Shown one piece after another: positions 33,933 to 46,316 of a DNA stretch of 64,000 nt. The position numbers and the translations under genes are program-made. Below the pieces are notes generated by a model. The model was not told where the DNA came from. It was given only the letters and a program-made list of their open reading frames with translations, and did not search any database. Source of the stretch: Strongyloides papillosus (taxonomy: Eukaryota > Nematoda > Chromadorea > Rhabditida > Strongyloididae); NCBI GenBank assembly GCA_005656395.1, contig SRSI01000050.1, positions 3,100,001 to 3,164,000 of the forward strand, written 5' to 3'. Positions within the stretch are counted from its first letter, which is position 1, and each line of letters starts with the position of its first letter.

Positions 33933-36900
33933 ATTGCATCAATGTTAATTTACCCTGAAAATATACGATATAAAAAAATAAACAGAAAAGGTAAAAGAAT
34001 CGCTAGACACACGACTCATACAATAAAAGAACAGAAAAACGAATCATAAGGAAAATTAGGACACACTGAAAAACTCAAATAACATTGTGAAAGATAAAAA
34101 CCCGAAGACGTTTTTCAAAACCAGTGACATTAAGTAAAGTAACCAAAAGACATTACACATACAATAACTTAGTTCTTTTTTGTTGTACCTTTATATAAAA
34201 AAATACTTCTCTCTAAAACTCTTCCAGAATTTTCGTATAGAATACATTTTTACTTGATGAAAAGCAACGCGTTCTCTTAGGTTGGATGACATATTTGCTA
34301 GTGATATATACGGAGGATAAATTTCTTTCTAGTCAAAAAAAGATGTTATAATTTTTTAACTTTAATCGTGATCAGATTTTAAGTTCGTGTGATGGGAAAT
34401 TTAGTTACATATACTATTCAGTTGTTAGTTAAAATAAAAAACACATTTATTATACAATGGTATCTTCAATTAACTTTATTTTTCCATCATCTTGGCATGA
34501 CTGTGAAAGCTAATGAAGACAATTACTCAATGACATCACAAAACTCCATAATTTTACTTTCGTATTTAATAGCTTTACAGTACATATTAAAATAAAATCA
34601 ATATCAATTAAATCTTATAAATACAATTTTCTAACTTTCTCATTTTCATTCGTCTATAAAATTTTTGAAGGTGAACTCCATCCAATCCCTGGAAAAGATA
34701 TAGGTTTATCTTCCTATGTTCCTCATGTTCTTAAAATTGGAAAACATAAATATGTCAAGATAAACGGATGTTATGGCAATACAGATAGGAAAATTTTCTT
34801 GCTTCAGATTTTTTTGGGTTTAAATCCATACATATTATGTTTAATAAGTCCATGCCTTAATTATGGGAAATTCAGAAACCGAAAGCTCACAATTGTTTTA
34901 GGCTAACGAAGTTTATGTTTCAAACGTTTTCGTTGCATTTTCTACTTGATGTAGTTTTTTGATCCTGTTTGAAAATGTACGGGAATTGTATTCCGTCGTA
35001 GCATAACCGTTGCGCTAAGACGAACTTACTTTTTAATGATTAATGTTATCTCTTCAACACGAAGTATTTTTAAGAAAACACAATACTATACATTACAGAA
35101 TTGAATGTCTTCAGATTTCATCCTGTAGAATCTGATACCCTTTTTTCTATTCATTTTAACTAGGATCCAGTTTTGCACTATTTAACTCTAAAGGTAAGAA
35201 GAAATTCTACTGTATGGTGATCTCATTATATAATCCCACACTATTTTTGAAAAAATTCCATTTATTTGATCCTTTCTTAGTAAAACACCTCGTATCACCA
35301 GTATATTATAACATTATGTTGGGTTAATACTAATTACCAGCAAATAATAAAGTCTAAAAATTGACCACTCAAGGAAGAAATGTTTCATTGGTATAAAATA
35401 AAAAATATAGTGGAATTCTCTATCTTATTATCCGGTAGAGAAAAATAATCACAGTTTCCATGAATCTCTTCTTCAGAAATTAAAGAATTGTCACACTCTT
35501 TAATTGGACTCCACTATTTAAAGTAATTGACATATGCAACAGCTCCTCTTACAATAAATTCTTATCTACTCCAAAAAAAATCACTATCCCTTAAATAACT
35601 ATAAACATTCTATTCAACGTATTCACGACCTGATTACACACCATATTTGGAAAATAAAACTTTTTGTCAAAAATATATCATCTGTTCTTTGTACTTTTTC
35701 TGGGAAAAAACTAACCTTCAAGTATTTCTTTTCCCCACGAAAGTAGTTGACATTGAGAAAATACGACCTAAAAGAATTACATATTAATAAATACTTAATA
35801 CATTGTTAAAATATTTGATTTTTAGAATTTAGTTAAATTAAATGAACTTTTCGTTTTATTTTTTGCACGTAAAATTTGTAGAAGCAAATTGTACTTGTAT
35901 GTATAAAGGGTAATCAAATATGTTTTGGAGATAATTGACATTTTATGTGAAAGTATTATGCCTTGCATGGGTGTACTTTTTTATTTGGTAATTGATTTCA
36001 AAAGTATAAAGGAAATTAATATTAACACATCATCAAGAATTAGAGTCCCTTAATTTGACAAGAAAAGTTCTAGCGGTTTAGTTTTGTGAAGAAGATATTA
36101 AATGATTATAAAAAAGTTCAAACCATTGAATGATAACACAGTGTGATACTTTATTTTGTCAGAATTAATTACCATCACCTGTCCAATTTAAAAACCATTC
36201 CACAACATCAACAAAACAAGGTATTCAAAAGAACGTTGTTTTAGTATAAGATATGTCAGATTAAATCTAAAATTCTAGAATTGTCTACTACTTCTAAACT
36301 AAAGAAAAATAAATTTTAATGCTTCACAGTACTTTTGAAAATTATACTAAATACTGTCCATAATCTAATAAAAAAATATTTGTTTTTGATTTTTTTGAAA
36401 GGATTATAAAGAAAATTTTGACAAAGAAGTTACTGATAGCAGTTTAAAAATTTATACATTTCCCCCACTTAGTGATGTATAATACCAAGTTCTCTGCTTC
36501 GAAATAAATAACTTTACATTGTAAAAAGATCAAAATGAAACACAAAGTAAAAATTCATTATTATGATTATTAAATTATAGTTTAAAAAACTTAAACTTTA
36601 AAAAAATGTTTTAACAACTCACTTAAAACAAAATAGACACAAAATTGCTTCTCTATGAAGAAATGAAGAACATACAACCATCTAATGAGATGAAAAGATC
36701 TTGGATATAAGTTAATTGAATAAAAGGAAATGCTCACTTAGTGGCATTGTCAAAAGCTATTATCCAAAAATTATGTCCTTAGAGATTTTGTGAGGATGAG
36801 GAATTGTTAAAATTCTATTTAATATATCTATAGACATTTATTTTTATAACAACATATGACATCGTGCTTCAATCATTTCCTAGTTTAATATTTTTAGACA

Positions 36901-37246
36901 TTCAAATTATACTTGTATTTACTTTATGGTAATATATGTTATAAATCTTTCTCTTCATTTTTTCTCCACTTTCCTTTCACTGAAACTTAATTAACTCTAT
37001 TAAATTTTTTTTTCATTATCCTAATTTGTCTTGGTTATCCATTTTAATGATTAACATAATTTTTACAAAATTTTGTCTCTCCTTCTTCTTAGACTTATCA
37101 AAAGATAAGTAATTTTATTTTATGTTTAAAAACTAAATTTTAAAAAGTCTACTTGGAATATAAATGTTTTAAGAAAGTTAATTAAAACAAAGGAAGAATT
37201 TTTCTTTATCAGAAATATTTTAACTTTTTCAAAAATTTAATTTTTA
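33933..37246. other. Intergenic 3.3 kb with residual open frames
   Basis: Region between divergent RPA2 and the glutamate receptor gene. Most of it is A+T-rich with no gene, but 34.4-35.8 kb is less A+T-rich and holds unusually long open frames (see 34517-34903). A 67-codon frame at 34389-34595 overlaps it in another frame. Confidence 0.45.
34517..34903 (+). other. 129-codon open frame without ATG; exon or gene remnant
   Basis: The frame is stop-free from 34517 to the TAA at 34904-34906 and contains no ATG. The second half reads like protein: FEGELHPIPGKDIGLSSYVP and HVLKIGKHKYVKINGCYGN. A run this long without stops is unlikely by chance at this base composition, but I recognise no family. 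It could be the last exon of an unannotated gene, or a decayed coding copy. On the opposite strand at 35.3-35.8 kb there are further coding-like fragments behind an acceptor-like TTTTAG. Confidence 0.3.
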
Positions 37247-37296
37247 GGTGAAATTACTCAATCGACTTTGTGGAACCATGAAACATGCTATATTTA

Positions 37297-40175
37297 AATG
37301 TTGAAATCACCTTTATTTTATTTTTTATCCCACTCCTATTATCAATAGATTCCGTAAGATTTGGTATGTTAACACAAGAAATATGCTAACTAAATTAAAT
37401 TTTTTTTTATATTTTTAAGGAGCTGTTCTGAGAAAAGGAAAAGATGCCCATCTGGCAGCAGCTATTACTTATGCCATCGAGTGGAATAATCGTCGGATAG
37501 GATATTATCCTGAAATTGAGTATCTCATCGAGTATGTCGAAGGAAGTGACTACTACAACGCCGTAAAAAAAGCATGCAGGATGATTGAAAAGCAAAAAGT
37601 TGTTACACTATTCTCTACAGCTGACAGAAATATGAATCTTCAAATTCAAGACATAGCTGTCAAGGTTGACATTCCATTCTTTTCAGCTATAAATGAACTT
37701 CCCCCAACAACACAATCAATTTTAAAAAACAGCAAAGAAAATGGGATATGGTCAACAAAAATACAGATGTATCCAAACGAATATCTTGATGAAGCAATAT
37801 CTGATTTAATTAAATACTGGAAATGGAATCGTGTGATAATCGTCTACTCAGATGCAAGGAGAATCAATCACCTAATAACATTTTTCGAAAGTCCCTCATA
37901 CTCTAGAATACGTTTTACCCTCATACGTGTCGTCAATAACAATTTCCTCGAGGCAGCTAAACGATTAAAAGAATTAGAAGATTGTGCATTGGACGAGGAA
38001 AAATTTTGCAATGATATGAACCGTGTCCTTGTCGATATGAATTCAGATGACACCTATCAATTCTTTATTGCATCCCTTCAATTAGGTTTAATTGATCTCC
38101 ACCATTGGTTTTTAATGACGTCATTAGATTTAAGAAATATAAACATGAATCTATTCAGACATAACCATGCGCGATTTATTGGTATTAACCTTATTGATAA
38201 AAACTTTTTACAATCACATAATAACACATTCATATTAAAAGATTTTAAGAATCATATTACTAAAGAATGGATTAACGAAGGAAATGACATAAACAAATTA
38301 GAATTAAGTGAAGCTTTCCTAATGTTTGATGCTGTCTACTTAGCTGTTGAAGCTTATAGAGAAGCTAGTAAACAAAACAAGATAATCATTAACGACAAAA
38401 GTACTACACAATGCAAAACATCAACACAACTACCAAAGCCATATTTATATGGAAAGGATATTATTGAAGTGATTATGAAGAATAATATTAGAGGTTTAAC
38501 GGGAGATTTAAGCAGAGTACATACACCAATGTATGAATTAATCAACTTCAAATATCGGATAGATTTGCTAGGATATAATGGGAATATTGATGACATCGGT
38601 TTTTGGGAACCTACGAAAGATGTTTACATTAATATGACTGGAGATTCGAAAGCACAACTACAGAGGAATGTTAAGGTATCTGATGAATTAAAACCACATT
38701 TTAGGGTTACTACTGTCCTTGAAAGACCTTACGTAATGTATAAGAAAAACCACTTTGAGCTAGATAAAAATTCACAATTTGAAGGATTTTGCATAGACCT
38801 ACTACATCAATTAAGCAAAGACCTAGGCTTCACATATACGATTCACGTTGTAAAAGATAGAAAATACGGCAGTGATATCTATAAAAACGGCACATGGGAT
38901 GGGATCGTCGGAGAAATTCTTAGAGGCGAAGCTGACATGGCTGTCTCACCTTTCACAGTCAACTTCCAAAGGGCGCAGGCACTTGATTTCACTAAACCTT
39001 TCCTTTCACTAGGTATCTCAATTCTATACAAAATCCCCGCTGATCACCAACCAGATTTATTTTCATTTCTAAATCCACTTTCCCTTGAAATATGGGTATG
39101 CATACTATTATCAATCATAGTCCTAACAGTAGGGATGTATTTCGTTGCACAAATAACCCCCTACGAGTGGAATTTAAACTTTTCCTGTTGCACTGCCCAC
39201 CAACCACATCCTGGGGCTCAATACTCACTAGACAACAATCCTCCAGTTGTCTTGACAAACAACTACAGCTTTTGGAATACACTATGGTATGTCATGTCAA
39301 CAATGTTAAAGGGCGGTTGTGATTTTGGTCCCAGAAGTTTTAGTACCAGACTTCTTGGTGGTACATGGTGGATGTTTACTCTTGTTATTGTCTCTGCATA
39401 CACAGCTAATCTTGCTGCTGTCTTGACAATATCACGACCTTACATACCTATCAAAAATCTTGACGATCTTGCCAATCAAACCGACATTTCTTATGGTACA
39501 TTGGTGGGAGGTTCAACAAGTCAATTTTTTATGGAGTCAAAAATAGAGTCACATGTTAAGATGTGGGAATATATGAAAAATAGGGATGTTTTTGTGTCGT
39601 CTAATGCTGCTGGTGTTGAGAAAGTTATGAATGAAAACTATGCTTATCTCATGGAGAGCACCTCACTTGAGTATGAAGTACAACAAAATTGTAATCTAAC
39701 ACAGATAGGTGGTGTCCTTGGTTCCAAAGGATATGGTATAGCACTCCAAAAACACAGTGAATGGACTGATAGAATGAGCAGACAAATATTACTATATGCT
39801 AAAAGAGGTATAATAGAAATGAAAAAACAAAAATGGTGGAGGAATCAAGGAGTTCCATGTACAGGTGTGGGTTCCTCAGTTAAACAAACAAGGGTCTCTC
39901 TAACATTTCACAACGTCTCAGGCCTGTTTCTAATATTATCAGCAGGCTTAATCATCAGTGTATTTATCGTTATCATAGAATTTTATATAAGAAGTAGAGA
40001 GATAGCCAAGAAAGAAAATATACCTGTTAAAAAACAACTGGCTAGAGAGATCTCATTTGCCTTAAGATTAAATAACATCAGTGAGCACAGAGAAAGAAAA
40101 AAGAATCCTAGAAACACTAATAATGGTAGTAGAGAAAACACATATAACATAGATGCGACAACAGGTCATGTATAA
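37297..40175 (+). CDS. Ionotropic glutamate receptor subunit (AMPA/kainate class)
   Basis: Two exons, 37297-37363 and 37420-40175; 940 residues. Exon 1 encodes a signal peptide (MLKSPLFYFFIPLLLSIDSV) and joins in frame to the amino-terminal domain (AVLRKGKDAHLAAAITYA). The order is ATD, S1 ligand half (LERPYVMYKK, FEGFCIDLLHQLSKDLGF, YGSDIYKNGTWDGIVGE), M1 after LSLEIWVCI, pore loop M2 with FWNTLWYVMSTMLKGGCDF, M3 VSAYTANLAAVLT (canonical SYTANLAAFLT), S2, and M4 (LFLILSAGLIISVFIVIIEF) with a basic cytosolic tail. It is a ligand-gated cation channel of excitatory synapses, GLR family in nematodes. The Q/R-site position carries Lys653. Almost the whole protein lies on one exon. It is tail-to-tail with an acetylcholine receptor gene. 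Confidence 0.94.
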
Positions 40176-41782
40176 TACACAAACAAAACAACTTTTTTAA
40201 CAGAATTTAAAATATTTTTATCATAATTTTATCAGTTTACTACACATACCTTTTTCTTTGAATAAATATGTTGAATTTTTAAGACCATGTAACAGATAAA
40301 TAGTTAGTGGTGATAAGAATATATTTAGAATGTATCTGATAACTGAAATTAGTAATAAAACATTAGTAGTAATTAGTAGTAAAAATTAATTAAACAGTTA
40401 ACGGTACAAAATTATTTTGTAAATTTAGTAATATATGACTTGCCCTGTCTCTTAAACACATAGCTTCACATACAATTTGCCGCTTGGTAATGTGTTTATA
40501 ACAATATAAGGTCACGATGACACTCAAGGCATTTAGTGCAAAATATTCCTTTTTTTTGTCTACCTCTTCTATTGTCCAGTAATGTTAATTTTTTGACTAG
40601 TTTCCCATATCTTTCCGTTATTTTTACCTTTATCAATGCATAGTTATACCTTTATATTATTCGAACACTGTCAATATTAATTATATTTGAATGATAATTA
40701 CCACTTTGACAGGAAATGAACTAATGATTAACTTTTTAAATTCTTGTTTTTATTTGTAAATATTCTTCTCTTATTAACCATATTATAATCTACATCTCGA
40801 TACATTTATCACATATTTTAATTTTATACTAATGCCCCTTAAATTGTTCATTGAATCGAGATCAATTTTTAATATTACTATTAATTTCTTCTCACTTTAT
40901 TAAGTCGAAAAATTAAAAATTAATTTGTTTTTTTCATCATTCATACTATATAGTATATAATATTTCCCATTATTTTTCATATTTTAAAATATCTAGATAA
41001 ACATTCTTATGTTATTTACCATATTATATTTTTACTTTCATATTTTATATATACTTGGAAACTTAGTTTTATATCAATATCATACCTCATTTCTTCGTTT
41101 TTTATTATTTATTACATTTTTTATCAATATTAGTCAGTTATTTTAAAATTTATGGAATAAAAAAGTATTTAATTTATTAGTTTAAAGTATTAGTGTTATT
41201 TTAAACAACAGTAATCTGTCAATAGGAGGTTATTGATGTAACAATTCATTTATATGACAATGTTCTTCCTTTATCAAAAACTAGCCTGAGATTGATTTAT
41301 AGGGAAGAGCAGAAATATATATTTTTCTCTAAAAAGTGAGTTTAGTAACGTTTACACATCTTTTTCTCTTTGTTGAAATTTTTTCAAACACATATACCAC
41401 ATTTTCAAAATTGTTTTTACACTTTGTAGTTTACTTTCCTTTAATCTACTTTTTAGTAGCGTTTAGTACCTCTTTTAATTTCATATCTTAATTGGAATCT
41501 AATTTAAAAGTATATTACTGCAATTATGGAGGAGAGGTAGGGGTTTTTGTCTTTGAAAAGAGTTAGGAATGAGATAAATGATTGACAAAAACTTTTATAT
41601 GATACTACCTTAACCATAATAGTTGTTGGAATAATTTTATTTCATTTTATATTTAAAGATTAAAAAGATTAATTTATTTCTAAATACTTTTATTATAATA
41701 ATGAAGGGGTGAATGAATAATCTACATATATATTTATTTATACTAATATTCCGGTATTATTTATACTTGTAACAAAATTTCA
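40176..41782. other. Spacer between two convergent receptor genes
   Basis: About 1.6 kb, A+T-rich, holding the 3' flanks of the glutamate and acetylcholine receptor genes. No open frame or RNA gene is supported. Confidence 0.45.
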
Positions 41783-44473
41783 CTATGCATATAAGTAGGA
41801 TGGAGATGAGAAGATGATGATAATAGCAATGAAAATAAATATAGAAAATATAATCATACAAAGGCGATCAAGAGCCATTGAAGCAAACTTGTAGTCTTCC
41901 TAAAATAAATTTTTTGAGAAAACAAGAATATGTTTTGTGATAGCATAGTTATTTTTATTAAAATATATCATAATTAATCACTTACCGTGAGGTCATCAAC
42001 CTTTTCATCTCTTTGTTTCTGCTTTTTGATATACTCCAGATGGTGTTGAATACGAGTGTAATAGTTTATAATAGCAAGTGCATGAGATGTACTTTCATCA
42101 CTTTCCCCGTCCTTTACCATCTCTACACATTTCGTCACAAATTTTTCATATTGCTTTATTTGAATTTTTCTACTACTTTTTATATGTTTCTCCGGGAATA
42201 TACCATCGCCAACTTTTCTGTCTAAATTTAACTTTTCTACAGGTATTTTTATCAGGGCCTCTGATAAGGATGTTGACACAGTACTAATTATCCCATCACA
42301 TCCATTAACCATTGTTTCTTTTATGACCTTATCATCTTTATCTTGTTTACCTAGGCATTGCAAACATTCATCTGTGAATTGATTTGGATCTTTAAGTTTT
42401 ATGGTTCTTGATTTTAAAATTTTATGTTCTGGCCTCCTCATCATTAACAACCAGGGTAACCATTCGAGAAATATCTTCTTGAACTTAAAAATATTTTAAT
42501 AGTTATTTTTATTATATTTAATTATAATTTTCCTTACCGTCCTACTCATTTTATGATTACATGGTTGTCTATACCTAAAGTTTAGTACTAAGATAGTAAA
42601 AGTTGTAGAGATTGTTACAATTAAAGTTATTGTGGAGAAGAATAAGCCTATAATTATTTATGTGATATGTTTATACTATTACAAATGTAATTTCTTCTTG
42701 TCACTTACCTAGAAGTGGCACCCCATCACTTGTCTCTGGTATTGTTTGAGAGACTACTGTTAAAAAGAAAGATACCGATAGTAATATTGTTGTCTCTAAA
42801 ATTATTCGACCCTTATCAATTTTGACCAAATATTTTTATTAAACTTTACCGAAACCAATCTTTTCTGACATGTCGTGTGCCGGCAAACAAAAACCTAGAA
42901 GAGTCATTAATCCTATTAATGATGATGGGATAATTAGATTAAAAATATAATATAATGTTCTTCTCCTAATGTTTATGTAAAATTTAATTGTGGGGTAAGG
43001 TTCCGGACAGCAGGAAAAGAAAACTTCACTACGGACGGCAGGGGCACTTTCTAATACCCATTCTGAGGATGGAATATATGTTGACAGATCCATTCCTGGT
43101 TCTATAATTACCATAATTATTGTTGACAACTTAATGTACTTAGATTATATAACCTACCCTCTCCAGGTTCGCTATCTATTTGTAGATCTAAAGCATATCC
43201 GTGGTATGTCCAAGACCCTTAAAAATATAAACAATTTATTTTAATGTTTACTTTTAACTTTCACTACAAATTTTATCTTACCAAATTTTAGAAAACATGA
43301 TTGGTAATCAAATGGATACCAATGTATTTTTATTACACATGATGCCCTAAATATACCAGGTGGAATCCAATTTATTTCACCATCGTAATACACTACAAGG
43401 TTTGACTTGAATGTTGAGTCAAAACTTTTATCAGCACTATTTATGTATGAAAAGAAGAAAGCATTATTCATGATGATCTTATTAATAATTTATTATTTTC
43501 CTACCTGTTGTAAAGTAAAATATCTGGCGTCCATATCAAATTTTCTGTTGATGGTAATCTTATAGAAGTAATACCTTCATACTTTGCTGGATTCCATTTT
43601 AATCTATAATCTTCCCATTTCTATAAAAAAATCATAGAATGAATAATTTTATTTTTGAAGGTAACATTTATAGAAATGTTATCGAAGTATGTATTATTTC
43701 TTACATATTTTAACCATGCATTTATTTCAATAACTTGATTTTTTTCATCAAGATTAACTATCTGTTGTAGAAATACTTTCATTGAAACTTTTAATTTCTC
43801 TCCGTTACTTTTGACTGGCCTTACCAAACTAGTATAGTTGGCCAGGAGATCTCTAAACAGAAGTTATGGTTAGATTATGGTAAATTTAAAATTATATAAC
43901 CTTATGTTTTGGATATTTTATCATATGTACAAATCTTTATAATGTAATTTCTTTTTACTACAAAAGTTTCCAGTTCAATGATCTTCTAAAGATTTTTTCT
44001 ACTTTACTCTACTATAATCATTATCATTTTATGTAATGTAATTAAAAATGTTCAAGTGTGGTTTAGAAGTTTAAACTCTCTCTAGAGAGAAATGCATCAT
44101 ATCAAATACTCATTATGCCATCGACAAAAACATAACACACACCATATGCCGTGATTATTATTACATATTATATTATTTAAAGTTTTTATCACTTGGCCAG
44201 ATGAGAAAACTGTCATTTTACACATTAAAAGTATAAATTTCCGTTTTTCTAATATTTTTCTTTTCCTATTTATATCTATAAGGCGTCTTCTAACAATAAA
44301 AAGAGTTGATATAGTGTAGATGCCGTTTTAACAACATTCTTTACAACTTTTTATTATTTTTCTTTCTAAACCTACCTATATAGATCACTCTCACCAGTAC
44401 TGCTATCAACATAGTTAGCCAGGGAAGCTGCTGTCACCAGTATAATTAATTGACTACACTTAACATTTACCAT
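41783..44473 (-). CDS. Nicotinic acetylcholine receptor alpha-type subunit
   Basis: Ten exons (minus): 44376-44473, 43705-43852, 43505-43620, 43282-43436, 43158-43217, 42850-43101, 42709-42795, 42538-42647, 41986-42483 and 41783-41899; 546 residues, phase consistent throughout. Signal peptide ([16 protein letters not shown]), then [14 protein letters not shown] and WTPDILLYN. The Cys-loop is C154-C168 ([15 protein letters not shown]), and vicinal cysteines C223-C224 (FFSCCPEPY) mark an alpha subunit. M1 [21 protein letters not shown]2 around [20 protein letters not shown]3, a long M3-M4 loop and M4 near the end ([17 protein letters not shown]) complete the pentameric channel fold. M2 and C-loop resemble the nematode-specific DEG-3/ACR-23 group more than the muscle-type subunits; this placement is by eye. 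It is a cation channel for fast cholinergic signalling. Confidence 0.9.
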
Positions 44474-46308
44474 ACCAATATTTTTCTTGATAAATAACTA
44501 TTAATTAATAAAATTTTAATTATATTCGATGTAGAATTATCATAAAAAAGGTTTTTTTTCCTGGTGAAATCAATTGTTTTAAGAATGTATAGGTGATGTA
44601 GGAAAAAATAAATATTTAACTTGATAAAACTTTCTAATCAAAATGTCTCGACATATAGTATGAGTTATTAATGTTAATAAAATAAAATATGTTTTATTAT
44701 AAATCACACAATCATTCTCCATTAGCCTTTAAAAATCCCCATCTACCTCTTCTGTTGAGATTGTATGCATACAAAAATACCACTGTGATTTTTGTTTTGT
44801 TTATTTTACTTTTATCTCCTGACAACTTTACAAGAGATGACAAACTTTTTTTATTATTATCTGTTCCACTGGACACACATAGGAAATAGAGATATGTGTA
44901 ATCTTCAAAAGCTTTTTAAAAATTAACCCCCTCGTTATGCGTATTTTTAACATTATGATTTTTGTGTATTTGTAAGCTAGTTAAAATTGTAATACAAGTT
45001 TTTTTTTTGTCTCCCTGCTGACCATTAACAAAGCATCAAAAAAAGATATTAATTTCAATTAACCCTATCTCTCTTTCTCCTCTCTCTATCATACTCAGCC
45101 CCTTCTTATTTCTATTGAAAGAGAAGTGTTCATTGATATTAATATCTTTTTAACGTTTCTTTGTACGTTGCTTTTTTATTTTTATTGGTCTCTCTTCAGA
45201 TTATTCAATCTAATTTTATCACACTTTGGTTTCAATTATTTATTTACTTGCATTTTTATTTATTAATAAATTCTCCCTAGCGATTATTACTTTATTATTA
45301 AACTCATTATTCAGTTATTAACACTTAAAAGTTTTATTATTAATAATATAATTATCTTAATATTGTTTTTCATATTCTTTATATCATAATAATGATGAAT
45401 TAATATGTATTTTTATGATTTATCTTTTGTTCTTTTAAATTCATGTTGTAATAGTCATCATTATAATAATAGCCAATTTGATTCATGCCTATTTCTTCTT
45501 CCAATAAACAAACTTCATTTAACTTTATTATTATTTTGAAGGAGTATAAAAAGATTATTTATTAGTGTTATTTATTTCAGTTATTAATCTAAAAGTGTAT
45601 TTAGTGTTTAATATTTAATGTCTATATATTTTCTATTTATTTTTTCTAGTTTTACCACTTAAAGAAAAAGATGGTTTTTTTTTAATTAAATTATCAGTCC
45701 ATAGTTCAAGGTTCATTAAATAAATTTTTATGGTTTAATAATAAAAATCAACTCAACTGTATGCATCACCCCAATTTTCAATTGGAACACTTTCTTTTTA
45801 GACCTTATTTTTCTAATTTACTATATTCCTTTATTATCAATTCATATTTAATATGTTTTCTCTTTGTTAACTGTTGTATGATAATGAGAATGAAGAATGA
45901 GTTGTGACAATTCTCCTTTGATTTCCTCCTTTTGTTAATTAAAAATACACATCTTATTTTATATTCATATATTCTTTATCATATTAAACATAACAGTTAT
46001 ATAGCACTCTTATAAAAATCTCAAATTCCATGTCCACATACCCCGTTACTCTTGAACCTCACCAAATAAATGTATACATGTATAAATAATTTACTCAAAA
46101 AGCCATGGTCTATTTCTTACATGAGATTCATTAATTCTTATTACTTCATTGTTTACATTGTCTATAAATAAGGACATCTTTTATTACACTTTTAACTTAT
46201 AAATAAATATATATTTAATTTATTATTGTTGTCGTCTTAATATCATTCAAGCGATATTCATACCAGCTGCCTTCATAACATAAAATTAAAACTTATTTTT
46301 ACTTTCAG
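44474..46308. other. Intergenic 1.8 kb
   Basis: Promoter region for two divergent genes, very A+T-rich. A 66-codon frame at 44689-44889 is unsupported. A T-rich acceptor ACTTTCAG (AG at 46307-46308) lies 8 nt before the downstream ATG. Confidence 0.45.
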
Positions 46309-46316
46309 ATCTATTG

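Noticed and set aside
44689..44889. 66-codon frame between the nicotinic receptor and zyg-12
   Set aside because: No signal of a real gene; too short and unsupported.
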